Assembly: GCA_032207245.1 (NCBI GenBank)
Contig: CM063509.1
Span: 8,965,937 to 9,029,936, forward strand
Source: Pardosa pseudoannulata
Taxonomy: Eukaryota > Arthropoda > Arachnida > Araneae > Lycosidae
Length of the DNA: 64,000 nucleotides
Direction of reading: 5' to 3'
Below the pieces are notes generated by a model. That model searched no databases and was not told where the DNA came from. It worked only from the letters and a program-made list of their open reading frames with translations. This document shows, piece by piece, positions 15,601-29,123 of the stretch. How positions within the stretch are numbered: position 1 is the first letter of the stretch; each line of letters opens with the position of its first letter. The position numbers were made by a program, and so were the translations under genes.

Positions 15601-18600
15601 CATTATTTCTTTTTAAATTGTCTTGAGATTTGAAATAAATTTTGTATAACAATCCTAGATTTTAATTATTTTGTTTGAATTACATTTTTAGATATGGCTT
15701 TTCAGTGCAACTATGGCATTATTTCTGTACATTGTCAGGTAAATCATTTTTGATTGTAAAAAGTATTTAAGATATGCTTGATTTAAGAGAATGAGTCTTA
15801 TAATATTTCATTTGTATTATTCCATGTGTTAATTTTCAGCAATTGTTAATATTTAGCAATGTCCAAAACATGTTTGTTTTTATAAAGAAATGTAATGTTT
15901 TGCATTATGTTCAGAGTAATAACACAAAGTTAACGAAATTGTAACAAATTAGCCGCATTGTGATCAGCGTGGTTGCTTATAAATTTTATGCATTTTCGAA
16001 TTTTCTTTTGCAAAACAATTCTGCTGAAAATGACATCCCTTATATAATAATAGCCTAAATTATCTGTCAGTTTGTCCTCGAATTTATGAAGCTATTGGAC
16101 CTGGAATGGACAGAGGCATCCCTATTGGATTCTTGATGACATGGATTTTCTGGAGTTAGGGTTAACAATATTCAAAATCCTCTCCCCCTTTTCTAACATT
16201 TAATGCCATTATTTAAAGCCCTATTTTCCCCAATTAAGAGCATGCTATTAAATTTATCAATTTTTCACATAAGAAATAGGAGAAAATAACATTTTTTCTA
16301 TCATTATGATGACATTCTTTTAACCATTTCATTTAATCATTTCTTATTTTAAATTGTTTAAGTATTATCTGCATTATTTTCTAACATTTTACCACTGAAC
16401 TTAGATATTATGTAATAATTTTCTTTTATATTTGGCTTAAATAATAGGTTAGGTACATATGGGATAACTTTAAATTAAATCATCGATTATTTTTTGTTGC
16501 CATGAAAATTTTATCACAAGTATTAACATCAAATCTTATCTACCTCCAGGGTGTAGTGGAAATGATAGTTTCATTCCTTTACTTCCATTCATTACTGTGA
16601 AAAAAATTGGGACGAACTTAACGATAATATCGAGGTAGCTAAGAGAACTTTGAATTACCTTTCTAAACAAATTCAACGTAATTCTGAACTTCATTCACAG
16701 TATCAGGAAACTTGAGAGGAGTATGAAGATAAACAAATTTTTGAGCTTGTGCCAGATAATTCTCAGCCAAATAACAAACCATTTTTTACATGCCTCATTT
16801 ACAATTCTGGAAAATTAAAAATTTTACTCATCCTGTCGTATGACGATTTAAATGCTAGTATGTGATGGGCTATAGACTAGTTTCTAGAGTGGCCACACAT
16901 CACGAAAAACTGGGAAATCAGAATTGTCAAAGTACTTTACAACTGTGGAAAATGTCGGGGTATTTTCAAAATTGCACGAATATTGAATTTTTAGAATTTC
17001 TTCTTTTCTATCGCCCAAAGAGTGATTTCCATGCCAAGTTCAAAATATTTCAAATTTAAAAGCTATTTTACATTTTATTTAACAGCTTTAAAGAATGTTA
17101 TCATTCTTTTTAAAGGTAAGGTTTTTTTAAATTTTTATTTTTAGATAATTTAATTTAATACTCATTATGTCTATTAAATTATTTAGATTATTTTTGTCCT
17201 AATTCAAGTTTACAAAAAATTTCCCCACTTTTAATTGCATCATACATTTATACTATGATTTAGACCATTGATGGGCGAACTCTGCCTGCTGAAAGGTTTT
17301 ATCTGGCCCGCAGATAGAATTTTAAGTTGAAGAAATATATATTTATACATTATATATCCATTCCTTTTCTACTTTGCTTAAATATTATATCCCAAATTTA
17401 TTATCTCACGCCCAGAAGATCAGCGGTATATTTGCTTCTTATATGTGAACTAATGTTTTCAACTTTGAACCTTAGAAAGAATCATTTCAGAAGTAGACTG
17501 ACCGATGAGCATTTAGCATCGTTCTTTAAAATCAGTACATCTTACTTCAAACCTCAGTATAAGAAAATTTTAAAAATGAAATCGCAATTTCATTCATTTC
17601 ATTAATGTATTTAAACTGTTAGGTACTTCTATATTGATTTTAAAATTTTAGAAAAATTTATCTTGGCCGGCCAAACTTATTTTCTTTTGATTTTTGGCCC
17701 ACGGCCGAAAAAGTTTGTCCATCCCTGCGCTTGAGATTTAGTCAGTCTTCAGCCCTTGTAGTTCTTTGTTCAAGTGAAGCTGCATATTACCCTTAGCCAT
17801 GAAAAATCACATATTGTGATAGCACCGATTGGATTTGGTGTAAGCTTTCTTATACCACAGGCATGACTAAGAACAACATTATATTCGTTATTAGAGATGC
17901 AACAGTTATCTGGCTAACATACTGCATCTGGTATATCCAGCCACTATACCAGATAATTGTCAGTAGCCGGATATTGCAATTATCTGGCAGTACATCCCAC
18001 CAAAAATTATACACTGAGAAATGGCTAACATACTGCATCTGGTATATCTGGCCACTATACCAGATAATTGTCAGTAGCCAGATATTACAATTATCCGGCA
18101 GTAAATCTGGTTAAAATTTATTCTCTGAGGAATAAGATAAATAAAACTAAAAAAAACCTGAAAAATATTAATATACTACATGAAACAAAGCTTTTAAGTG
18201 TTTTGAAGCATTATGTAAAATAAAGGCTTTATGAAAAAAATTAGGTTTATTTATGCATTTCATTGCAAAAAATCATAAATCATTCTTTTTTCAGTGTCAA
18301 ATACAAAATTGTGTTCTTGCATCTGAGACCACAAAAGACATAACTTACTTTTTTTGAGGCTAGAAGAATAAAGACAATTTACTAAAAAAAAGTAGAAATA
18401 TGTTATTGATATTTTTCTTACACAAATGTAAGAACCATTAACACATTGTTGACTGGTCACGAGTTAACTTGTGTTTTTATGGCCGAATGTTGCTGACCAG
18501 CCACGAGTAAACTCGTGATTCATTTTTTTCGCATCGCTGTTGTTTTCTCTGTTGGCAACCATACAGGGCAATTACTTATACATGAAAAATTTGGAAATCT

Positions 18601-21454
18601 GTATCTTCAATATTTCAAAATTAAATTCTAAAAAAATTTTACTGCCACTCATGATGAGAAAACTAAAAATTTGGTAACTTATTGTATATATTTATATAAA
18701 AAAATATATATTTATATATAATATATAAATAATATATATATTTATATAATTCTGTGCACAGTTTATTATATAAAATATTTGTAAATATTTGTATATTTGT
18801 AAAAGCTGTTGTGTACCATTACTCGTAGGTGATTGTTAAACTGCTTATCATATGAAAAAGAAATATTAAAAGTTGAATGATAAATAAAACAAATTAAAGT
18901 TTAGTTTTATTGTTTTACTTCCGAATCCAATTATGAAATAATAGCCAGTGACATGAGAAAAGTTTTCAGTAAAAATTGCTGGTCAACAATGTGTTAAAAA
19001 AGGAAGGTAAAAGACTATTAAAAATGCTTTTATTCAGATTTGATTTTTCTAATTAAATAATGTTGAATTGAGATACTGAGTACTGAAAATTAAAATCAAG
19101 AAAAAACTTAAAATCAGAAATAGTACAAATAGTTGACTCATTCAAAAATATAAAAGGTAAGAAAAATACTACCATTTGGTTGTAAAAATAAAGTACCATT
19201 TATTTAAAATAAATTAAAAAAAAAAAAAAAGAAAATGAAACATACTGACATCCGTCCAGATATCTGGTATTCTGCCAAATTGACATCCATTGCATCCATT
19301 CATTATTACATAGCTTATATTTGTTTTTAGCTGTTTTTGTATCATCTTCATTGTCATGTATATATTCTGATATATTTATATTATGTTCTATAGAAAACAT
19401 GGATTTTCTAGAGATTTTGTGAGCATGGGATTCAAGTAAGTTTCTTTTATATTTCATTAACGTTGAGTAAACATTTGTAGAAAATTGTAATTCATTCTTG
19501 CATATGTTAACATAAGGTTCTAAAATTAAGAGAAAAATTATACTTTTCTTTTTTTATGTGTTTGAATGTTTTGTGAGAGAATAAAAAACTTTAACACTTT
19601 TCTAATCTAATGGTTTGTAAAGTAATACAGTGGACTATCACTGTTAATGTTATCAATTGCTTATTGTTATCAAATCACTTGGTCCCGATTTTCTCTATTC
19701 ATTTGTATGTTAAAATGATCGCTTTGTGTGATCGTTACATTGGTTAATACTATCAGTTTTCGAACCTCATTTTTACTGGCAAAGGTTTGGTTTGGTTTGG
19801 AGTGCTACGGTCTACTTTTTGCAACACGAGGGCTAATGAGACCGGGACCTATAGCTTAAAGCCAATTCCGAATGGCTACGAACATCCATGCCACTGTGGA
19901 ATTTGAACCTAGGAACTCCGGTACCGAAGGCCAGCATCCTAACCAATCGGCCATCTTTCAGCTTTTACTGGCAAAGGAATATTCACAATATATTCAGAAG
20001 AAACCCATTATTTTCTTTCCCTTCACTGTTGTTTGAATTTCTGAGAATTCTCCTCTTCTACCTAGGGAAATGGGGTATGAAATGAGGAGTGGGAAATTAC
20101 ACGTTCCTGGAATTTTTCAGAAATACACACACTCCGCTGGTGGTCCATGGTTGTTAGATAAACAATTCGGTAACACATTCTTATTGAAACTGAGAAGGAG
20201 CATATGCACATTTTATGCCTTGTTTGTTTACATGCAGCTTGATGGTATAGAAGCCAGAAAGCAAAATGATTTAACATTAAAAAAAGATGAAAATTTTAAA
20301 TCGTTATGACAAGTTGATTATGATTACGAACAATTTATCAATGAGCTTCTTAGAAAAAATTATAGACAGTCCACAATTGATCAATTTTTTAACTATGTAT
20401 ACAGTTCTTATGTTTTAAAGGGGGAGGTAAATTTATCTAATTTTGCATATAGTTTATTATTATCAAAATCACAGTGTCCCTAACTGATCACATTAAGCGG
20501 AATCCACTGTACTTCTGCTTTAGCTGTTAAATCTAAATTTGTTGCAGTATCTTTTAATGATTATTATCTGTAGCCTTTAGTATACATTGCCAGAGCATAT
20601 ATAATTTGTGTGTGTGTGTAAGATATATAGATGGATATTTGTGAATCCACTATACTTTTAAAAAGTGTTTTTTTTTTCCAGTTTCTTTATAACCTAATGT
20701 AAATGCAGGTTATTTTAGTTTTATATAAATTATTTTTTGTGGAATTATGAATTAGCTAGCATATTTCTAGCATGTGGTAATACGCATGGTGCTGTTATCT
20801 GTTTTTGTTCAGAATGTTAGCCTAAGTTAGTTTGTTCTCATCACTTACTCGGTTAATGTCTAATCTCCGGTTAAATGTGTAACCGAAATCCCGGTCACAT
20901 TTAACCACGTTTTATTTTTCTTCATTTAAGAAGGCGATGTGCATATGCAAATTGTATATGCACGCCACGTGATTAGTGGGCGTTGCCCATCGGAATATAT
21001 AAGCCGCGAGCTATTGCTTTTGAGCAGCTCGGAGCAGGGTACTCAGACTCGGCAGGAGAAAAGGTGATGACGGTACTTACAATTAAGAATGCCGAACTTT
21101 AATTTCGCCTCCTGGCATGTTTTTTTTTTAGTTAATTTGGTCTGGCTTTAACTTATCTTTATTTTTTTGCATGAAACTTTTTAATACTGAATAAACAGTA
21201 TTTATTTTTTATTTTCGACTCTGCTAAATGCCTGCTTCCATATTTATTCTGTCTAAACTCTCCTGGGCTGACAATCAGAATGTTTAATATCCATTAAGAG
21301 GTGATATCATGTGGCAGGATTGGGGAGAATAGTGATCTAGTAACAGTATTTTTTTTTATGGCATCATGAATAACTGTGCAAAATTTGATGAGTCGACAAA
21401 CCTTGTAAATTTGCATAATGAACAAATATATAGGCATACTCACTTGTCTTTATA

Positions 21455-21502
<48 letters not shown>

Positions 21503-21846
21503 ATATATATATATTGTGTCGAGTGGTAAGGCGAATGGAAAACAGTCTTTCTTGATAATAATAAGTTTTTTAAATCACCGTTTCATTTAAGCAAAACTTG
21601 TACCATTTTCATTTATTTGTCGAAGACACGTGTAGGATGTGTTGACAGCTCCATGTCCACGCGATAACTGATTCTTATTTGTATGCAAACTCATAAAATT
21701 CTTCCAAAATGTTTTTGCCTGACTGGATTATCCCAAAAGCTTACGCGAGCATGGATCTTTTTCATTTATTTTATTATTATAAAAGAGTTCCCTTTTTAAA
21801 ATTGTGTATAACTCACGTAATTTCCAACTACCCCTTTTTCAGACCT

Positions 21847-21910
<64 letters not shown>

Positions 21911-24900
21911 CACACACCAGAAAGAGTTTTTTTTAGAATCTAAATTAAATCCCTTGTGATAGATTTTGTGCATTGTGCTATTATATGTTGTTCTTGTTTG
22001 TCACTTAAACTTTGCTTAACATTTGTGTTTATGTTTAGTTTTTTAATTGCAAAAATGACTCACAGAATTAACCCTTTAAGTGTATTATATATAACTTTTG
22101 TATATATAGACTTCTGTTTTTTATAAAACTATATTTTACTTGTTTGAATTGATAAGGTCAAAGGATTTAAGTGATTCAGTATAATTGATAATTTTATCAT
22201 ATGACATAAAACTATTTCAAGAATTGAAGAAATGTTGTATGTAAATTGACTTTAAAATTGTTTTACAAGCATTAAAAACCAGTCTTTTCCTCTTTTAGGT
22301 ATGTATTTGGTAGAGAAGAAGCTAAACCACATACGAAAACTGGTACAGGTGCATCCCCTTGTAAATCTATAAAAAGGCTACCTTCAAAAGATGTTTTCCT
22401 TTCCTTGAACTCTATAGGTTCAATGACTGAATCAGTTTCCTCTACAAATACGTCTGATCATTTTCAGAAGTTGTGGGATGAAACAAAGCACATTTCATGC
22501 CCTCATAGTTTAAGTTGTATGCAGTATATACTACAGGTAATTAGTTTTTATACAGTGAGTGAAAAGTTCTCAAAGAGCATTTGTTAAAAAATTTAAATTA
22601 TGCACTTAGGAAGATGGATGTTTCACAGAACTGTTATTTCTGATAGTTAGGTTATTGTGTATGTAGCCATAACTTTATGTGCTGTATATTGTAATTCTTT
22701 TAAAAGTCTAAATAAACAAAAATCCAAGGGAGCTAAATTTGTATTATAGGGTAGATATGCTAGGACCTCCCATACCTATTCTGCAAACCCCTCTTTTGTT
22801 TGTTGTGATATATATATAAACCATCTTTAACACATTGAGTGCTATATGAATTTTTGAGAAAATCCATGCCAAGCCACACACTGTGCATAGAAGTGTTTTT
22901 TAATAGTTATATTTTATATAAATCATATACATTTCATATAAAGATACAAGGCCATAGGCAAGGGGGGATTTAGGGGGACTGGTCATCCTCTGAAATTCTA
23001 AAAAGACCATTTCAGGGAAAGAAAATGGACCACATGTGTGATTGTGTCATCTGTCTAACTGTGCATATACAAGAGTGTTTAGTGACGTTGAATTAACCAG
23101 AAGGTGCAAATTGTATTCGACTAGTAAGAGTGGATTGATAGCACTTTTAGCAACAAATCACAATATTGATGCACAATTAGAAGAAATTCAGATATTTTTT
23201 TTCAAATTTTCAAGGCGAACTTATTTTATAATATACAGATAAAAAATTTGGACATTCTCATTTTCATCCAAAGTTATTCTTTTTGTTGGTTATACTTCTG
23301 TTTTAAAAATTAGAATTGAATACCATGTATAAATTTCAATGTTAATTTCACTATTAAATTGATTGTGTAGGTACTTCATTACTCATTCTAGGCTTTAAGT
23401 TCGTTCATTATGTCATTTTTTTAATCCTTTTGATATTTCAAAATACCATTGTGTTATGATACTCATTAGGGATGTACATACATAAAACCTGTTGTTTTAC
23501 TGAAGTGTCATTCACAAAAACAATGTCTTTCCCTTTGGTCTCCCTTCGAATATAATTTCTGGCTACGATGCTGTAAAGATATCCCGAAGAAGAATATCAA
23601 TATTATTGAATTTCCCCCCCCCCCTCAAAAAAAAAATTAACAGTACTGTTTACAAGTTGTCAAGAATACATTCCATCTTTCAGTATTGTACTTATATATA
23701 AAAAAATTGACCAAAATACCCCTTCCCCTGAAAAAAAAACTTAATATATTTTTGCATTGCAGACTTTTCTAAATGATGTTATGAAAAAATGTGAATGGTA
23801 GAGCAGTTGCCAGAGAAATGGACTAAATGAGTTGTCATACTTTGTGATACATGCAAAGGACCATTTTTATGTTTACTGCATTTCAATAAAATACATTAAA
23901 ATGCTTTAATGATATAATCCTGTAATAAACACAGGCTTGCAATTCCGTCACTTTTCTCACCTTTAGTCACTTTTTTTACAATTGATCACTTTTAGTCACT
24001 TTTTTAAGTAAACAGTCACTTTTAGTCACTTTTTTCATGGTGTATCACAGCAAAAGTCTGTTGTTGAAAAAAGAAAATCTAAATTAATAACAAAATATTT
24101 TAATAAAAGACCAAAAATGTGATGCTCTAATCTTATTTTTCTTATTAAAATGTAATTAGTCAAATGGTTTCCAGAATTTAGTGATTTTAATAAGTCGTAA
24201 AGAAGTTCCTGAAATGTACATTTAATATATTAAAGTAACTTACGTCAAAGCACACATTTCTCTTTTTCTTCACAATTTTTGTTTAGATACTCTAATCTAG
24301 CTATGTACATATTTCAAAACATCATTAATGTATGCAGAAAATTGTGATTATAAAATTAATGTATTGTATGTATTCAAATCTAATTTATGGATTTTCTTGA
24401 ATAAAAAGCAATGTTGAGTTGTGTTAAACAAAATTTTTAACCTTTTTTGTATTTGACGCTAAAATCATGTCTTGCATGAATCATTTGATTTAGAGTTAAA
24501 ATAAATAGAAAAATTTTAATAATAGCATCTGTAATCAAGAGGAGAAAAAAAATCGCTTTTTTTTCAATGTTTAGTCACTTTTTAGTCACTTATTCTGTAT
24601 TATTTGTTACTTTTCTCACCTTTTTGAAAGTACCTCAGCAGTTGCAAGTCTGTAAACACAAATTAAGTAAATTTTAAATAAATTTTCTGTAAATACTTAA
24701 AACAACGTAAATTTTTTAGTTTTATGTCATATTAGATACAAGCCAATAGCAGATATGGAAATAGGACACTTTTTATTTCTTTAATGTATCTTGATAATGG
24801 AATGGTTATATTTTATTTTACATTTTTTGTTTGTAATGTTATAGATTATTTTACTGCTCTTATTAATATTTGATTAAAACATATTTCTTGATTTGATACT

Positions 24901-27900
24901 AGTACATAAAAAAATTGCTTATATTTTTATAATTTTTACATGGTTTGTATAAGTTTAATAAATATGGCAAAAGAATAACTGTTTTTGTACCATTTTGAAA
25001 AATCCTTAATATGGGTGTAACATTTAAAAAAATACAGGATACTGGTATTGTATTTTTGTTCTGTTTTCCAGTTACATTGTTAATGTTATTTTCAATGTTC
25101 TTTTAGGGATTTCTGAGACCATTTTTAATAGGCTATGCTGCATTTTCTGGAATTCGTTGCTTATCTATGGGACAAAAGTTATTTCTCAAGCCTTCGTTAT
25201 TCCTTAAATTACTAACTGAACAGAAGACTTTAAACTTGGGTTTATTTTTAGGAGGGTTTGGTGGAACTTTTAGAGTGAGTATCTGTACTGTAAATTTGCT
25301 TATTTTTTAAATGTTTAATGAATTATATAATCTTAATAAATTAGCTGTTTGTATTTTCTTAAAGCAAATTAATATTTGTTGTACAAGTTGCTCGGAAAAC
25401 AATGAGGTTAAGTCCATTTTTTGATATTTTCTGATTTTTGTTGAGGAAACAAATTATATTCTATGTAGAATTTAAAGAGTTTATTAATCACTGCAATAAT
25501 AATTGTTTATTAATTAATATTTTTAATGAACCCAAAATTTTAAAAACTAATGACTAAAAAATGTTAAAAATTTTCTTTTTCTTTCTTTCTTTTTTCTACT
25601 TGCATTGGATCCTGAGTGACTCGTATAACACTGTTTGGTTAAAACAAAGGATTTAAATTTAAATCCAATGTCATTAGAATATAAATCAGCTTTTACTATC
25701 TCTTAACTGCACAGAGCAGTATACAATCATTTGTGATTTTCATCTTTTTTTTTAAATTTGTCTTCAAATCTATCTACTTTAAAAGATTATTTCACTTTTA
25801 CTTATTACATTTCTTTTCTTATATAATAAAGAAACAGATTTCAAAATTTTTCTTGCTTCATTAAATATGATTTTTGCTATTAAATTATAAGCTTGCTTTA
25901 AAAAAATAATAATAAATAAAAAGGAAGGTTAATCCAGTCTGTGTTTAGTTCATATTTTAAATTTCAAGAGCATTACACATATTATATAAATTAAGCAGTT
26001 TTTAACTGCTTAATTTATATAATATGTGTAATGCTTCCTGGCCTGGCCTAAGCCACATAGCACAATTAATTTGTGTTAAAAGGTACTTAACTGTAGTACT
26101 AATAAAACTATTTTTATTTCTTTCAGACACTTTTTTTTTTTTTTTTTAAAATTACACTATCATAAAACTCTCAATATGAAGGGTGTCATCATATATATAA
26201 TAGCTGTGGAATGAGGTCTAAATATTTTTCTGTTTACAATAGTTTTTTCTCCCTATATACTACCAGCATGATTTGGATATTGCCTTGATGTGCGAAATTT
26301 GTTCAGCCCCATCAGTTAAACTGAAATTAACTTGAAATAATTACCTAAGAAAATTAAAGAATTTTATTTTTAAAATACCTGAAAAATGATCATTTAATTT
26401 TTTGTGGACAGCTAGGCAATATACCGGTTAGGTAAGATTAACAGAAAATCTTGACACAGCTTACTATTTATGGCTCTCCAAAGGCATTGATGGTATAAAT
26501 ATTACTTCACATTTTTTTCCAAAATTTGTTTTTTGATATTATCTTGGAGAAAGATGATATTTCGATAATATTGGGAGTTCTTATTTTTCATTCAAAGGTA
26601 CTTATAAAGTTCTTCAAAGTCTATTTTTTCTGTAATATTTGAATACACACAGTGTAATCAATACAATTAGCCTATTTTAATATTTTTAACATTCTCTAAT
26701 CATGTAATGGGATGCATCTTATTACTTATTGAGTGTTTATTAACACATTAAAGGCAGGAGTTGTAGTAATACGATATATCTCGACTGTACCTTAAATGCA
26801 GAAGTCATAGTAATACGATTTTTCTCAACTGTACCTTAAAGGCAGGAGTCTTAGTAATATGATTTATCTTGACTGTACCTTAAAGGCAGGAGTCATAGTA
26901 ATATGATCTATCTCAACTGTAGCTTAAAGGCAGAAGTCGTAGTAATACGATTGTGCAATCCCTGCACCACTTTACATTTGTATATAGTACGTTTTGTGGT
27001 TTGAAGCTGTTCGGTTGTTCATCAAATTCTACTTTCAATAAACTTTGAAATCCTTCAATAGGGTTTCACATGGAAATAAAGATATATATGCAGATGATTT
27101 GTCATAAAAAAAGAAAGTTGACTTGCTTCAAATATGAGTTTTGCAATGCACCTCTTCACCGTGGTTCAAGTGTTATCAACATTATCACACTCATAAAAAA
27201 TACTAGATTCCTCTCATAAATATGTACTTTAAAACATTTTTTGTAATTAGTGTTTAGTTCTTTTAAAAAATTTCTTGTAGTATTAAGAGTTTAAATAAAC
27301 TTTTTTAAGTCTAAATTTTTTTATGATTACACAAAATATTGCTCGCTCTAGGACGAAAAATGAGGCGAGGTGGTTGCTGCGTTACCTAGCATATCTTCGT
27401 CAAGATCCCCTGCCTTTAATGTGTTAAAAATAATTCTGAAGTCCATGAATTCTTTTGATGTCTATTTCTTATGTTGATTGATTGATTTTGAGAGTTTAGC
27501 ATAGTGTGATATCTAATTTTACACATCTTTAACTTCTGTTTAAAAAAATGCATGGTTCATTTTAAAAACAGAAAATTATATTAATAAATAAATGTTCTAT
27601 GTTTGTAATAAGTGGTATTCAAATAGATTTATTGTTTTCTGTCATTTACAGCTTGTAAATTGCCTTCTTCGGTGGTGTTTCAAGAAAGATAGTGCTTTGT
27701 ATGCATTGCCTGCTGGCTTTCTTGGAGGACTGTTTATGAGATTTTTCCCTAGTTCTACCTTATCTCTTTATTTAACATGGAAACTAATAGAGGTTAGATT
27801 GTAAATGAATAGATTTTTATTGTTTTTAATGTAATAAACATATACCTTTTTATATAATCTATCATATTTTTTTTACATATATAATAAAATCTGTTTAAGT

Positions 27901-29075
27901 TTTCCAAGCTATGCAGCGATTAAAAATTTCTAACTTCAAAAATGTAAAATTCTATTATAAAAAACATTTTAATCTAAATTTTAGTAATAATTCATTTTAC
28001 CTTTAAATTTGTTCACATATGCTTATAGAGCTATAAAAATAAATTTGATATTTTAAATGATGTAACAGATATGTTTTTCAAATCATTTAAAATATTGACC
28101 TTAACCCAGAATAGTTGAAATGATTAAGAAATGCGTTAGGTATTGATTTAGACTAAAGAAAACTAAATATTATATAAATTTACCGTAATATTTTTTTTTT
28201 TTTTATTAAGAAATCATGCTTGATTTCTTTGTATTAATGTTATTGTTATAATGTATAACTTTCATGCCTGTTTGGGAGAAAGTTTGTTAAAAGAATCAGT
28301 CTTGTAAAAGGTTCTACTTACTTTTTAATATCTGACAAATGTTTGCTGTTTCAGGGTTCCCACAGTCCTTAAAAGTCCTCAAGAACTCCTTAATTTTAGC
28401 TTTCATTTTTAAGGACCCTTAAAACTACTTAATTTTTATCAAAGGTCCTAAAAAAACTCTTTAGTTTTGAAATTGGAACACTATCAATTTCTTCCATGGA
28501 AAGATATAAAAGGAAAAAGTAGCTGAGTTACAGAACTTAACAGAAAAAAAATTTCTGATTAAAAAAAAAAAAAAAAAATCTGTTGAACTTTTAAAATCAA
28601 ATTATTTTTGTATGTGAATTTACACTATCGGAAATTTCTTTATAAATAGTAAATAAATATTTGTAAAGTTCATAACATTCTTTTACATTTTCTAACCAAA
28701 AGTGCAGTATTAATAGTAAAGAAAATCCTCAAATACATATATGTTGTCAGTATATTACTGTAGTAATTCAAAGTTCCTTTCCTTGATATCCTTAAAAAAT
28801 TATGAAAATACTTTTAACTTATTAGTATTTTTTATGGTCACGAGCTAGAAAACTTATTTGACAAATAATCTTTTGTATACTGAAAAGGTTTAAAGTATAA
28901 AGTCAGCTGCCCTTTCCTAATAGCTAACAATCAATTTTAATTAAAAGAAGTATGGAGGGTGGGGGTTTTATAGATATTTCAGTTACTTATGGAAGTTTAA
29001 TTTTCTTTGGATTGAATATAATAGAAAAGTCTAAAACTTTCTTCTTTCCCTGGCAATGTTGGGTATAATCAGCTA

Positions 29076-29123
<48 letters not shown>

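Larger units (their letters stand above)
14997..16287. repeat. Tandem duplication, unit 2
   Basis: Second unit. It starts mid-transposase at GTTGTATCC and contains a truncated mariner (to about 15537), exon 6 copy 2 and the same intron segment ending AGAAATAGGAGAAAAT. Differences from unit 1 include extra sequence near 16137-16150, so it is not an exact assembly echo. Confidence 0.9.

Noticed and set aside
22077..22841. TTAACCCTTTAAGTG (22077) and TTAACACATTGAGTGC (22827) as the ends of one piggyBac-like element
   Set aside because: Both motifs are in the same orientation, so they cannot be opposite ends. They are left as orphan termini.
26749..26955. CRISPR-like regular repeat
   Set aside because: Units are contiguous 44-bp tandem copies without unique spacers, inside a TTAA MITE in a eukaryotic intron.
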